A DNA stretch of 64,000 nt from Aeoliella straminimaris (lineage in GTDB: Bacteria; Planctomycetota; Planctomycetia; Pirellulales; Lacipirellulaceae), in assembly GCF_024054565.1 (NCBI RefSeq), contig NZ_JAMXLR010000095.1:1-64000 (forward strand), written 5' to 3'. Position numbers and translations under genes: made by a program. Numbering within the stretch: the stretch's first letter is position 1; every line of letters begins with the position of its first letter. The notes beneath the pieces were generated by a model. It was not told the DNA's origin and made no database searches. It saw nothing but the letters and a program-made list of their open reading frames with translations. Below are positions 10,701 to 19,329 of this stretch, piece by piece.

Positions 10701-11955
10701 CGACGGCGATGTCCTGGTTGAAATCACCCGAGGCATAGGCCTCGGCCATGGAACCCGAAATGGGGCTGAATAGCGACGCCAGGAAGATGGAATAGTCTTC
10801 GGGGCCAACGCTGCCATCGAAGTTCAAGTCGCCTTCCGCAAATGCCAGACCACCGTTGCCAACAAATTCTACCTTTACCGGCTCTACGGTTCCCTGACCG
10901 TCGTTGAGTAGCAGATCCATCGTGACGTCTTCAACGAAGTACAACTCCCAGGCTGTACCAAAGCTGATAGCGACGTCGGCTGGAAGCGTACCCCCGTCTC
11001 GGGTACCACTAAGGTTCAATTCGGCTTCACTCAAATCGGTGGTGCTGCTCGCCTCCGAAAGAACGGACCACGAGTCATCCGCGTCGACGAGGCCGACGTT
11101 ATCGCCAGTTGCGGTTGCGTCGTAGGCATCCGTAATCGTGGTCCAGCCATCTTGGGTGAGTGTGCCAGCAGGGGACTTAATGGAGTACCCCAAAATGTCT
11201 CGGGGGGTAAGCGACGTGTAGACCATTTCTCCAGTCGCGCGATCGATTGTCAAAGTCGGGACTCCCACTTCTTCGTACCCCACACCGTCGTACCAAGTGC
11301 GCTGGTTGGCGTCGTTCTCCCAATCGTCGATGTACACATGGATTTCACCATTATTATCTGCGGTGGTCATTCCGAAGGGAGCTTGGTACATCAAGCGGGT
11401 GTCGTCGACAACCATGACTTCGTCGTTAAAGCGGTTCGCGTCCGACGGAAACGCTTGGGTCGTATTCGGTATTCCGGCCAACCGGGTGAAGGTATAGGCC
11501 GGATCTTCGGGGAGGAAATCGTCGAGAATGTTACCCGGCGTTCCGTTGTCGTTAATGTTTGCAGGGTCTATCGTGCCCTCCAAACGCCAGTCACTTCCAC
11601 TCCAAAAGTAACCATAGATGTCATATGGAGTTCCCGGAGTAAGACCCGTAATCGTGGTTCGCAGCATGTGTGCGTTCTCTGTAGGGTCGCCAGTGGACCA
11701 GCCAGAGACAACACTCGCTCCGTATACCGTTCCGTTGTTGGCAAATCCTCGCAGCTGCCACTCGTTATCGAGTGCACCGATGGAGTTTGCTTGTTGGGCG
11801 TTCCACTCAGTGCCATCCAGCAGCGTTGTATTGCCGCTAGGACCTTCGGTGGCATCGACGTAGGTGATCAAAGCTTGAGCCTGGTGGGCCCAGAGGGTGA
11901 AAAGTAAAACAGCGACGCCCCGCGACAGGGGAGTGGCAGAGAGTAGGCGTGACAT
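7780..11955 (-). CDS. Triple in-frame fusion of three dockerin/PEP-CTERM exported proteins
   Basis: A 1391-residue open frame made of three complete exported proteins in series. Unit A (1-471): signal peptide 1-28, an uncharacterised ITYVDA...RTWYDGVGYEE domain to about 230, a dockerin-like pair near 375-430, VPEP at 448-451, a hydrophobic stretch and RCRR. Unit B (472-918): a second signal sequence (472-490), a second copy of the ITYVDA domain, dockerin near 830-882, VPEP at 894-897, anchor and KRVRLQR. Unit C (919-1391): a third signal sequence ending DRAAA, a LamG-like jellyroll (about 1010-1235), dockerin near 1280-1345, VPEP at 1365-1368, a terminal anchor and RMRRKNR. No stop codon or credible internal start with an SD separates the units. 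PEP-CTERM segments are cut by exosortase/archaeosortase-type enzymes; no exosortase lies in this window. It sits between the DUF1559/lipoprotein pair and the PSCyt1 gene. Confidence 0.88.
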   Translation of the reverse strand: MSRLLSATPLSRGVAVLLFTLWAHQAQALITYVDATEGPSGNTTLLDGTEWNAQQANSIGALDNEWQLRGFANNGTVYGASVVSGWSTGDPTENAHMLRTTITGLTPGTPYDIYGYFWSGSDWRLEGTIDPANINDNGTPGNILDDFLPEDPAYTFTRLAGIPNTTQAFPSDANRFNDEVMVVDDTRLMYQAPFGMTTADNNGEIHVYIDDWENDANQRTWYDGVGYEEVGVPTLTIDRATGEMVYTSLTPRDILGYSIKSPAGTLTQDGWTTITDAYDATATGDNVGLVDADDSWSVLSEASSTTDLSEAELNLSGTRDGGTLPADVAISFGTAWELYFVEDVTMDLLLNDGQGTVEPVKVEFVGNGGLAFAEGDLNFDGSVGPEDYSIFLASLFSPISGSMAEAYASGDFNQDIAVDFDDLQAFREVYDIANGAGAFQAMVTGVAVPEPTSGFVFISAILGCLALRCRRIPLALLAICLTVASSSALAKITYVDAVPNDVDGAVNMGVNTTRYDGSAWSATAANAADGLYRFRESGSWGNNGIYETNAAGPEDSPILITTVEGLNPDEQYFTYGFFWSNPSQNWRLKITHDPSYIDDNGTPGDLLDDFIVNEPIASFSAAGSPTSTQGPQIDASAFEGTVVVGSNPAMYAAELGLHSPNANGELIFYVDDLENQSSGPTRTWFDGVGYEELIDLTLEVNSVTGNARILNDSGSSVDLSYYKITSSNLELNPAGWSTLDMQNLGAVDGDDPGTDAGDSELEGWDMAGGSGSGLLAEVNFLGSTPLGSQSLYTLGQAFMPGVTSGVTFEYESNQGLITGNVVFVDEVDLPGDYDNNGTVEMDDYLTWKADFGQTGLDLDSDGSGDGVVDIADYVVWRNNLGASLPPGAVAAASVPEPATWLAAVMCLAAVCLKRVRLQRVPALLSLATLLGAGLFTADRAAADYTLDRQYLMGDDSLEGGSPGTVVGTMNTGALAAGNSADTFGPVSGSFLDVTVGGTPEYVDVDTIGGGRPLTSVANSHGIVFDGTGDYLDGVPLNRPDELALILATSTNPTTYPINYDGIMGRGMQMWVYPDQAGIDAGGFQSIVSDSIYAGGPAIDENGNWSQMNSRHFANITTGPEAMVPVVGDTWYHVMQHIYLDGTPGAPKVIAGGAPYEFTSVMYVDGIAVSANNDTQTFTREYQDGPPLVVVNNSQPDYDHRLVIGGSELPNSDTDGPTLYGNFFDGVIDDLEMYVYGNNEMGTPGDRTDGEDWGTFDLFSDNAWIANEIATNPSLAGTLENGDLDLDGDIDADDISAFIDGWLSRKVFEGAHRTATVGDWETWTWGDMDHDGEVYLTDLYLMHEALQGTAFGGFNVGWLDGAPIQVPEPATCVLLSVGILAIGGARMRRKNR
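9130..9276 (-). other. Junction 2 inside the fusion: PEP-CTERM anchor of unit B running into signal peptide of unit C
   Basis: Residues 894-942 of the fusion. VPEPATWLAAVMCLAAVCL is followed by KRVRLQR, then the hydrophobic PALLSLATLLGAGLF and TADRAAADY, a plausible signal peptidase site. As in junction 1, there is no stop codon and no spacer between the two export signals. Confidence 0.85.
10486..10614 (-). other. Junction 1 inside the fusion: PEP-CTERM anchor of unit A running into signal peptide of unit B
   Basis: Residues 448-490 of the fusion. VPEP is followed by the hydrophobic SGFVFISAILGCLAL, the basic cluster RCRR, and at once a new hydrophobic run ending ASSSALA before KITYVDA. The basic cluster can serve both as the stop-transfer end of one unit and as the n-region of the next signal peptide. 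No TAA/TAG/TGA is in frame. The only in-frame alternative start codons are TTG/CTG without an SD. Confidence 0.85.
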
Positions 11956-12054
11956 AAGAAGCGATCCTGGTCAATGGTTGAAGTAATCTGAACCGGGTAT
12001 CTGACAGTAGTGAGAACGAAGCTAGTGTTTGCCTGTGGTGTTGAACTAGAAACT

Positions 12055-12492
12055 TCAAAACGAGGAGCTGCCTTTGAAGACTTCCTCGAGGGGCCCTTTT
12101 TGCCCACCCCAGTCAAGTTCGATGACGAGGTCTTCCTGCGGGCCAGCAATGTCTTGGGACAGCCCTGAGGTGCCGATCGAGGCATACTTCTTGGGGGCAT
12201 GCCAGACAACTTTGGTTGGGCCAAGTGTTTCGTTGGCAGCCACTTCAACGCGATGCGATCCGAGCACGGCTCCCATCTTGTCGGGAGAATAGCGGAGTTC
12301 GAAACTGCCATCGGATTCCAGCTCGGCGCTGGAGGCCCTGCCCTGTTTGGGGACAAATCGTATGTACCCGTAGTCGAGTGGTTCGCCATCGATGAGCACC
12401 TTGCCGGCGACTGGCACGACTTTGGGTCCCGACTCGCCACAACCGGCGACGGTAACCAGCAGGCAGAGCATTAACAAACGAAATAAGTCCAT
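12055..12492 (-). CDS. Small lipoprotein with transthyretin/carboxypeptidase-regulatory-like domain
   Basis: A 145-residue secreted lipoprotein. The lipobox is near residue 18 (LLVTVAGC|GES), followed by VVPVAGKVLIDGEPLDYGYIRF and later DGSFELRY and GSHRVEV, a pattern seen in many planctomycete lipoproteins encoded next to DUF1559 genes and usually assigned to a carboxypeptidase-regulatory or transthyretin-like beta-sandwich. The ATG at 12492 was chosen because it gives an intact lipoprotein signal; the longer frame to 12651 adds an uncharged, non-signal extension. It lies 71 bases downstream of the DUF1559 gene on the same strand, so probably cotranscribed. A structural or surface role is inferred only from that pairing. 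Confidence 0.85.
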   Translation of the reverse strand: MDLFRLLMLCLLVTVAGCGESGPKVVPVAGKVLIDGEPLDYGYIRFVPKQGRASSAELESDGSFELRYSPDKMGAVLGSHRVEVAANETLGPTKVVWHAPKKYASIGTSGLSQDIAGPQEDLVIELDWGGQKGPLEEVFKGSSSF

Positions 12493-12563
12493 AGTCTGAG
12501 CGTGGATCCAAAGGAATTGCTGAAAATCACGGTCGATTCGTGCTGAGATGGCTGGTGGTTGCG

Positions 12564-13676
12564 CTACCGCACGGGACCCCCCGAACCACCACCCGAGTTG
12601 ACCGGTAATGAGCCCGGCAAATCGTTGTAGGCGATAGTCGACTGCACCCAATAGACCGCAGAGTCGATGTCGTCGGTCAGGAAGTCGACGCGACCATCGC
12701 CATAGACAAAGCTCGCTCCGCCCGGGTGTTCGCTACCAAAAGCTCCGTTGCCGGCAGGCCCGCTGAGGCTCGTGGGAAGCGTAACTCCTTGGCCTTGTGG
12801 AGTGTTCAGCGGGTTGAACGTATTGCGAAGGCTGTCGCAATGACGCAGGGTGAAAGACCATGCATTCGTCGAGAGGTTTTCAATCTCACGATCGCTCAGC
12901 GACTGCATCGAAGCCTTAAGGGTGCCACGGTCGACGGGACGGGTATCGACTTCGCCGACGAAAAGGGTTTCGCTCATGCCGTCGACGATACGCCGGGTCT
13001 TGCGGCCGACTAGATAGACAAAGGGGCCCGTATTCTCCAGCTTTAGTTGAGCATGGATCGGGTTGCCGGGGCCAGCGCCCGAGAAATCGTAGCCCGTGGT
13101 CCCCATCGACCCGTGGACCGCCGCGTAGTTGCCCTGGGCTGATTGGACATAGGCTCCACCGTGGGTGATGTAGCTGTGTTCCATCACGGCCCGTCCAGTC
13201 GTGCTGGGGCAGCGATAGGCCTCGATCACAGTCGCCACACCTTGCGCCTTGTTGGGCGAGTTGAGCCAAGCCCGGTCCCAGGAGCTGCCACTGGTGGTCC
13301 AGATATTGCCCGATTCGAGGTCGAAGGAATCGTACAAAGCCTGTTGTTCCATGAACGGCAGGATCAGCAGAAACATGCTGGCCATACTGCGCTCGTTCTC
13401 CGGCAACCCAGTGCAGGGACCCCAGCTGGAACCATCGCATCCCAGCGAAGCTGGGGGAAGTTCTTTATACGTGGACTCGTAGTTCATTACGGCGAGTCCA
13501 ATTTGCTTCAGGTTGTTCACGCACTGGGTCCGCCGGGCTGCCTCGCGAGCCGCTTGAACGGCCGGCAGTAGCAGGGCCACCAAGATGCCGATGATGGCGA
13601 TGACTACCAGCAACTCGACCAAGGTGAAACCTTGCCGAGTACGCTCTTGCCAGGAAGTGTTTCTCGTTACAGCCAT
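12564..13676 (-). CDS. DUF1559 domain-containing pseudopilin-like protein
   Basis: A 370-residue protein. It has a type IV pilin-like N-terminus: a basic leader, the prepilin peptidase motif [15 protein letters not shown], a hydrophobic helix, then [17 protein letters not shown], the hallmark of DUF1559. The C-terminus carries the expected H-X-DG type motif ([18 protein letters not shown]). The ATG at 13676 is preceded by GGAG nine bases upstream, so the 12-residue longer frame is rejected. The family is hugely expanded in Planctomycetota and is thought to be assembled by type II secretion/pilin-like machinery. It lies between the FecR/LamG gene and the small lipoprotein gene, all on one strand. 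Confidence 0.95.
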   Translation of the reverse strand: MAVTRNTSWQERTRQGFTLVELLVVIAIIGILVALLLPAVQAAREAARRTQCVNNLKQIGLAVMNYESTYKELPPASLGCDGSSWGPCTGLPENERSMASMFLLILPFMEQQALYDSFDLESGNIWTTSGSSWDRAWLNSPNKAQGVATVIEAYRCPSTTGRAVMEHSYITHGGAYVQSAQGNYAAVHGSMGTTGYDFSGAGPGNPIHAQLKLENTGPFVYLVGRKTRRIVDGMSETLFVGEVDTRPVDRGTLKASMQSLSDREIENLSTNAWSFTLRHCDSLRNTFNPLNTPQGQGVTLPTSLSGPAGNGAFGSEHPGGASFVYGDGRVDFLTDDIDSAVYWVQSTIAYNDLPGSLPVNSGGGSGGPVR

Positions 13677-13767
13677 GTGGGAGATCTCCAATTGCCCCGT
13701 GGGATTAGCCATTTGGACTAGTAGCCACTCGTTCTGCGAATTGCGAGAAGAGCTTGATAAAGACTGA

Positions 13768-15522
13768 TTAAGTGTCAGGTGAGTCGTGTTTTTCTAAATG
13801 CATCGCCTGGTAATGCGCGCGAATCTCAGAAGCCGAAAGCTCGCGATCGTAGATCGACAACTCGTCGACGCAACCGCTGTAAGGTCGATACACTTCGTCG
13901 GTGTAGAGCTTGCCGACGATCAATTCCAAGCCGGGCGGTGTGTCGGGTTTGCCGGGCCGGGACTGGACCAACTCGCCATCGAGGTAGAGCTCGAGCATGG
14001 CGCCATCCCGTTGGGCGACAACATGCTGCCAGTTCTGAGGCGAGTAAATCCGTTCGGAGTAGATTGAACTATTCACCAGGTGGCCCAGCGGAGCACGTAC
14101 CAGGAACCGAAGACGGTTGGTGCGTGCGCCGTCGCCCCAGCCTCCCATGGTTTCGACGCAAATTCCCAGTGGGTTCTTCTTGTAGTCCCAGTTGAAGGGG
14201 CCTGCGAAGCTGACCATGGTTCCGTGGTGGTAGTGGCTCGGACGAATCCACATTTCGTAGGCGAAGTTGCTTTCCAGCACCTTGTCCCAGTTGTCGCGCA
14301 CACGCATCATGCCGGGATGCGGCAACACACCGAACTGAATGGAGCGGCTATGTTCGGGGCCGACCCAGCGATAGTCGCCCATCAGCGTGCCATCAAAACC
14401 GCCCCCCATTTCGTTCTTCACGATTTGGTCCGTGGAGCCTTCAAACCTCCAATAGGCGACGGGCTCAGTATCCATGACGGTTGCGACATAGTCGGGGTGG
14501 ACGTCCAGGTAGCTGGCTTGCAGCGAGCGTTGCGGTGTGAACAGGGAGCGATCGGCGTCCATCTCGGTGAACTTGAACCCGGTGCCCGCACGCTGAGCAA
14601 CTCGCAGGGCACGATGCGTGGTGATGGGCCGAGAGGTCAACTCGCCCGAATCGGATACCAGCCATGGCGAGTCGAGAATGGCGGAGCCCTGGAAGGCGTG
14701 GATCTCGAGCAGGCTACCAAAAGCGGAGATGCCAACCTCGGAGCCTGGACTGGCGAGCACTCGCCCCAGCGAAGTTTCGACGACGAAGCTACTGGTGTTT
14801 GCCGAGTGATTGTCGACGGTAATCTTACCGTACTGCAGGTTGGTGATTCCCTGGTTGCCGAGCACAAAGGAAACGGGGCCTTCGACCTGCAAGTCGACCG
14901 GACCGGACGCCAGCGTGACACTTAACTCGGCAACCCCTTCCAGCAATTTAACGGCGTCGCCCTCAGTGAATTGCCGGTTATTGGTCTGTACCTGCTTCTC
15001 GGAGTCGTTCCACAGACAAGGAGTGAGCGTGAGAACATTCGCTTGCACGGGTAGATCCACTACAGGAGGGTCGGTTGCCATCAGGTTGACTTCCGGCGTG
15101 CTACCCCAGCGGGTAAGCGACGCCAGCAAGAAGACAAAACCGACGAGAGCTGCCATGCGGAACGAAAGTAGCGGTACATTCGTCGTCCGCAGTTGATCTG
15201 CCAGCCGCCGTAGCGGAGAAACCACCTGGGGCGACTGCGATGCTCGTGTGGCAGAGGGCTGCCCATCGGCCGGAACCTGTCCGTTCAGTACCTCGGCCGT
15301 GCGTTTGGAATCGTCCAGCACGGGAATCGCTGCACCCGGCGAGGAGATTCCATGCCATGCCAGCCAGCCTTGGTGCTGGCTGACTTCGAAAATAATCTTC
15401 CGAGCTTGGGGGTCGTTCTCCAGCCACTCGTTGAGTCGGCGCAGCTGCTCCGCGTCCGCGTCGCCTTCCTTTGCAGCGAACCACAGTCGTATAAATTCGA
15501 AATTGCGTCGGCTATCGGTCAT
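13768..15522 (-). CDS. FecR-domain anti-sigma-like membrane protein with C-terminal LamG domain
   Basis: About 584 residues. The N-terminal cytosolic part ([19 protein letters not shown]...[17 protein letters not shown]) resembles the anti-sigma segment found before FecR domains. One transmembrane helix is at about 118-136 ([16 protein letters not shown]). A FecR-like beta region spans about 190-290 ([33 protein letters not shown]), and a LamG/concanavalin-like jellyroll runs from about 355 (PVAYWRFEG) to 575. The ATG at 15522 overlaps the stop of the sigma factor gene as ATGA, so the two are translationally coupled. Most likely it holds the ECF sigma factor and senses an extracytoplasmic signal. 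The LamG ectodomain suggests a polysaccharide or protein ligand, which is inference. Confidence 0.9.
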   Translation of the reverse strand: MTDSRRNFEFIRLWFAAKEGDADAEQLRRLNEWLENDPQARKIIFEVSQHQGWLAWHGISSPGAAIPVLDDSKRTAEVLNGQVPADGQPSATRASQSPQVVSPLRRLADQLRTTNVPLLSFRMAALVGFVFLLASLTRWGSTPEVNLMATDPPVVDLPVQANVLTLTPCLWNDSEKQVQTNNRQFTEGDAVKLLEGVAELSVTLASGPVDLQVEGPVSFVLGNQGITNLQYGKITVDNHSANTSSFVVETSLGRVLASPGSEVGISAFGSLLEIHAFQGSAILDSPWLVSDSGELTSRPITTHRALRVAQRAGTGFKFTEMDADRSLFTPQRSLQASYLDVHPDYVATVMDTEPVAYWRFEGSTDQIVKNEMGGGFDGTLMGDYRWVGPEHSRSIQFGVLPHPGMMRVRDNWDKVLESNFAYEMWIRPSHYHHGTMVSFAGPFNWDYKKNPLGICVETMGGWGDGARTNRLRFLVRAPLGHLVNSSIYSERIYSPQNWQHVVAQRDGAMLELYLDGELVQSRPGKPDTPPGLELIVGKLYTDEVYRPYSGCVDELSIYDRELSASEIRAHYQAMHLEKHDSPDT

Positions 15523-16058
15523 GTGGAGACCGCTCCTTCCGATGTATCGAGACTCCGACGCATGCATTGCAGCAGAAGTCCATGCACTCGACTCAAGGCC
15601 CTGTAAACGGCATAAATGGATTTGGAAGAGCGTTTGGCAATCTCTTCGGTGCTCAGGTGCACGAAATACTTTTCTTCGATTAACTGGCGATCGTGAGCGG
15701 CCAGTTTGCCTAGGCAATCGGCCAGCGACTCTTTGCGCTCGTCTTCCTGCTGTAGCAGCACCAGTGCGTCAGTCGCCAGAGCCGTCAGCGCGGTGTCGGA
15801 CAGATAGGTCATCCGACTGCTATTGCGCCTGAGCTCGAGAACTTCGTAGTAGGCGATCTTGCAAGCCCAGGCGCGAAAGCTCGTTCCACGTTCGTAGGTA
15901 TGGAACTTCTTCCACAGCACGACGCTTGTATCTTGAAAGATGTCGTCAGCGTCCGCGTGCGTAACCGACAGCATCAAAATGAAGCCGTAGATCTGGCTCG
16001 AGTGGCGGCTGAGCAATCTTACAAATTCAGCTTGGTCATCGAAGGACGAATTGGTCAT
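15519..16058 (-). CDS. ECF sigma-70 family RNA polymerase sigma factor
   Basis: About 179 residues. Region 2 is clear (FVRLLSRHSSQIYGFILML, DADDIFQDTSVVLWKKF, FRAWACKIAYYEVLELRR), and region 4 is at the C-terminus (LSTEEIAKRSSKSIYAVYRALSRV). Spacing and wording fit the Rhodopirellula/Verrucomicrobium-type ECF group. The ATG at 16058 was chosen over a longer frame because sigma factor homology begins there. It is the first gene of a probable operon with the FecR/LamG protein (4-base overlap). It probably directs transcription of the downstream export genes and perhaps of its own operon; no ECF promoter could be assigned with confidence. Confidence 0.93.
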   Translation of the reverse strand: MTNSSFDDQAEFVRLLSRHSSQIYGFILMLSVTHADADDIFQDTSVVLWKKFHTYERGTSFRAWACKIAYYEVLELRRNSSRMTYLSDTALTALATDALVLLQQEDERKESLADCLGKLAAHDRQLIEEKYFVHLSTEEIAKRSSKSIYAVYRALSRVHGLLLQCMRRSLDTSEGAVST

Positions 16059-16366
16059 GGGCGAAAGCGGATTGTCGCACCGCAGGATGCTGCCCAGTAC
16101 CCTGCGGTGCGGCTCTCCTGTCAGTCGAATGTTAGCGGCCAATTGGCCAAGGTGATCGCCTGCAATCGCCTGTTGTCTTTTCCCCTCACTGCTTACCGGA
16201 TTGGGGCAGTGATTTTAGCGCGCGAATTTGGAAACTTTCTTGATTCGTTTCGCACACGGGGGTCAAACTAACAGAACTCGCAATGTTCGGTGATCAAAAA
16301 AACGTTTGTTGTTCTAGGTTTGCGCAATTTGGTGGTCTGGTTTGCGCGATGACAATGTTGGGGAAG

Positions 16367-19087
16367 CTATTGCGCGGTGTCGCACACCGGCGATGCCTGG
16401 TCTGGTGAACTATCGAAGGCCGGATGCGCAAATCTGCTCGCTCCGAGCTTTCGTAGCACTTGTGCAAAGGCAGTCAGGTAGAGCGTCACCGAAGCGGGCT
16501 CTGGTACCGGCGCCGTAGAGACGCGAGCCACTCCGACCCCGTCGTACCACGTTCGCTCAGTAAATTTCGAAGTCGACCAGTCGTCGACGAAGACGTCGAT
16601 CGAACCATTGGCCGCCAATGTCTGCCGACCGACGTAAACGCGATACATTTGCACGTCGCCTCCCTGGGCCGTGACCGTGTCTATCTGCTCGAACTGCGCT
16701 GGATCGGCCATTTGGGACCCGCGACTGCGGAACGCCAGCATGTTGTCCGCCGTGAAACCTGCTTGCAGCATCCAGTCCTGACTGTTGTCCGCCCAGAAGT
16801 AGGCGAACACTTCGTACGTACCCGCTTCCAAATCGGAGATCGTCGTCTTCAAGGTGGCGGCGTCCTCGCTGCCCGATTCATTCGACGTCAGTACGTCGCC
16901 ATCGTTGCCAATCCCGGTGCGAAGATGCCAAAGATTGTCTTGCGGTCCGTCCATCTCAGTAGTCGCCGACGTTTGCAGCGGCTGCCCGTCGGCAAAGGTC
17001 GTGTTGTCAGTCCCAGCATCGAAGTACCTGACCGGCGATGTGCTCACCGCAGCCTGGTCGACGATGCCCACTACCGCGGCATCGAAGTAGCCCTGCGTGT
17101 AGTAGTCACCGCGGAACCAGATGAGTGCCGTGTTATTCTCGCCCCACTTGGGTATCAAGGGACGTAAGTTGTCGTGAGTAGAATTCTCCGTGATGGCAGT
17201 CCACGACCAGGTTGCACCGTGGTCGCTGGTGGTGCCCTTGAAGATTTCGTGCACGCCAAGGTATTCGTCGGTCTCCGGGTTGAATTCTGTCGACACGTAG
17301 AGCACGTCGGGATTCGAAGGATGCAGAGCCCCCAGGCCGGTATAGTCCTGCTCGTTCGGATAGAGGTTCTCGCCAGCACGCCCTAACTCGGTGTAGGTCC
17401 AATCGGTGCCGTCGAATCGACCATAGAACATGCGATGGTCGTCCTTGTCGACATTGGCGTTACTGCTGTAAGGCGCGGCGCGGGCTTTGAACAACGCCGC
17501 GATGGTGCCGTCGCCGTAGCTCTGGACGTCCGTATTCCAAACACGAGTCATGACTTGCCCATCCACCACGGTGTTGGCCTGAAACACCGGCGTGAACTGA
17601 TTAGGGGCGGGCAAGTCTTGGCGGTCGTAGATGCTGCCGTCGAGTTCTGTGCTGGCCGAGTTGTAGATCTTGCCGTCTTCGATGTACCCGTGATAAAGGC
17701 TGGTGTTGAAGTCGCGCGGGTGGTGTTCGGTGGCGATGAAGTCGATGCGGTCGTCGCCGGTGGCCACGTACTTGAAGTAGCCGTTCACGTAACCCACGTT
17801 GGACGTTGTGGTCAACTGACCGCCATACTGCCAACTCTCCCCTTCGTCGTCGGAATACATGAAGTTCGGACTGCGATCGTGCGAGCGGGCGATGTTGATG
17901 ATTCGGCCCTGCCGCGTGCCCTCGTTAAGAAGAAAGAACAGATTGGAGTAGGTGGTTGGGAAATTCGAACCGCCGGGGGCCTCCGTATTCCAATTGAAGA
18001 CCGACTCCGTTCCCCAGGACTCGGTCTCCGCATCGTAGATGCGATAGAAGCTACGATAGCTGGCCGAACCATTGACGTTGTTGTGACCACTGTACATGGC
18101 CAGAATGTTGCCGCTGGGCAGTTCCAAGAAGGCGGCCGTATTGTGATCGTCGCCGCCGCTGTGGCTGTATAGCCGATCGTGCAGAATGGTTGTGGTACGA
18201 CTGCCGGTGGCGATGTCGAAGATTGTGGATTTGACGTCGCTGTTGGCTGTATCGCCTCCGAACCCGCGAGAGTTGCCTACCCCGCCCACAACCAGCTTGG
18301 TTCCGTCGGCGGCGACAATCGCACGCTCGTCCTGGTACCAACTCCAAGCTCCGTTGGGATCGAACATCACCAGATTGCCATGCACGACGTTGCGCGGAGG
18401 CCCGCTGGCGCTGGCCTCCGTTAGTTCGGCAGCGAAAGCGTCAAAGCTTACATTGCGGACGGTTCCCCCGGCCCCGGGGTTTCGCTCGCCAGCGATGGAG
18501 ACGACCATCTGCCGGGCTCCCGCGGGAGCCCGAGCATAAACGGAGCCAACCGACCAGTTGCCCGCGCCGGTCTGGGCGGAGTCGGTCTCGAACAAGTCGC
18601 CAAAGCCGACTCGGTTGGCGAATTCGTCGAGAAACTCAATCGTGACGACCCCATTGTCCCCGTTGTCGGCGTCGTTGTAGGCGAACTTCAGCATCACGGC
18701 TCGGTTGCCCATATCGATCTTCGCAGCGTGGGGCGTTAGATCGATGGTCTGGTAGATGCCCATTCTCTGGTTCGCGGGGAACGGCGCATCGGGATTCGGT
18801 GCAAAGCGACTGGCCGTAAGAAAGTTGTTGCCGCTGTAGGCAGCCGTAGGATCTGGTCCGCTGAGCCCCTGCCCCGCTGTGATGTACAAAGGGGCTTCAA
18901 CAACGGTCCAACTGCTAGGCGGTCCCTCACCAGGTCTGCCCGTTTCGAAGTCGCCGTTGGGAATAGCCAACTCGGCGGCGCCAGCCAGCGGACCAAGACT
19001 CACTGCCGCTGCTGCCAAGCAGGCGCACCCCATGAGTCTTGGCATGGTGCCGATTTGCGATACGGAGGCGAGAGTTTTCGTCTTCAA
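16367..19087 (-). CDS. Exported BNR_4-type beta-propeller protein with C-terminal RTWYDGVG domain and PEP-CTERM
   Basis: 906 residues. The parts in order are: a signal peptide (to about 38); a carbohydrate-binding-like beta domain (FETGRPGEGPPSSW to about 220); a BNR_4-type propeller (about 235-690), recognisable from NGAWSWYQDERAIV, HDRLYSHSGGDDHNTAAFL and ILAMYSGHNN; a domain shared with the triple-fusion protein (about 700-870, ending RTWYDGVGVARV); and VPEP plus a weak hydrophobic tail. BNR_4 propellers of this wording include ulvan lyases and related polysaccharide lyases, so a lyase or sugar-binding role is possible but unproven. The TTG at 19087 has AGGGA upstream; ATG at 19045 is an alternative giving an equally good signal. 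It lies upstream of the sigma factor on the same strand. Confidence 0.82.
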   Translation of the reverse strand: MKTKTLASVSQIGTMPRLMGCACLAAAAVSLGPLAGAAELAIPNGDFETGRPGEGPPSSWTVVEAPLYITAGQGLSGPDPTAAYSGNNFLTASRFAPNPDAPFPANQRMGIYQTIDLTPHAAKIDMGNRAVMLKFAYNDADNGDNGVVTIEFLDEFANRVGFGDLFETDSAQTGAGNWSVGSVYARAPAGARQMVVSIAGERNPGAGGTVRNVSFDAFAAELTEASASGPPRNVVHGNLVMFDPNGAWSWYQDERAIVAADGTKLVVGGVGNSRGFGGDTANSDVKSTIFDIATGSRTTTILHDRLYSHSGGDDHNTAAFLELPSGNILAMYSGHNNVNGSASYRSFYRIYDAETESWGTESVFNWNTEAPGGSNFPTTYSNLFFLLNEGTRQGRIINIARSHDRSPNFMYSDDEGESWQYGGQLTTTSNVGYVNGYFKYVATGDDRIDFIATEHHPRDFNTSLYHGYIEDGKIYNSASTELDGSIYDRQDLPAPNQFTPVFQANTVVDGQVMTRVWNTDVQSYGDGTIAALFKARAAPYSSNANVDKDDHRMFYGRFDGTDWTYTELGRAGENLYPNEQDYTGLGALHPSNPDVLYVSTEFNPETDEYLGVHEIFKGTTSDHGATWSWTAITENSTHDNLRPLIPKWGENNTALIWFRGDYYTQGYFDAAVVGIVDQAAVSTSPVRYFDAGTDNTTFADGQPLQTSATTEMDGPQDNLWHLRTGIGNDGDVLTSNESGSEDAATLKTTISDLEAGTYEVFAYFWADNSQDWMLQAGFTADNMLAFRSRGSQMADPAQFEQIDTVTAQGGDVQMYRVYVGRQTLAANGSIDVFVDDWSTSKFTERTWYDGVGVARVSTAPVPEPASVTLYLTAFAQVLRKLGASRFAHPAFDSSPDQASPVCDTAQ

Positions 19088-19329
19088 AACGCGTCCCTGG
19101 CTTCATCGTGGCGGCTGCGGACAACCGCCCACAGCGGTGGTCTCACAGCCCTACCGGACTGACCAAGAGGTTTTTGCGCGCGAAACGCAAAAAAGACGCT
19201 TGAATGCGTGGCAACGTAAGTCGTGGCCGGTTCGCGAGATAGAAAAATCGGTACGCGCCGGCAGAACGGACCAGCTTGCCGATGGCAGCCGCTGCTGAAG
19301 CGAGAAATGCTCCGCTTTCTGCGGTTTTG

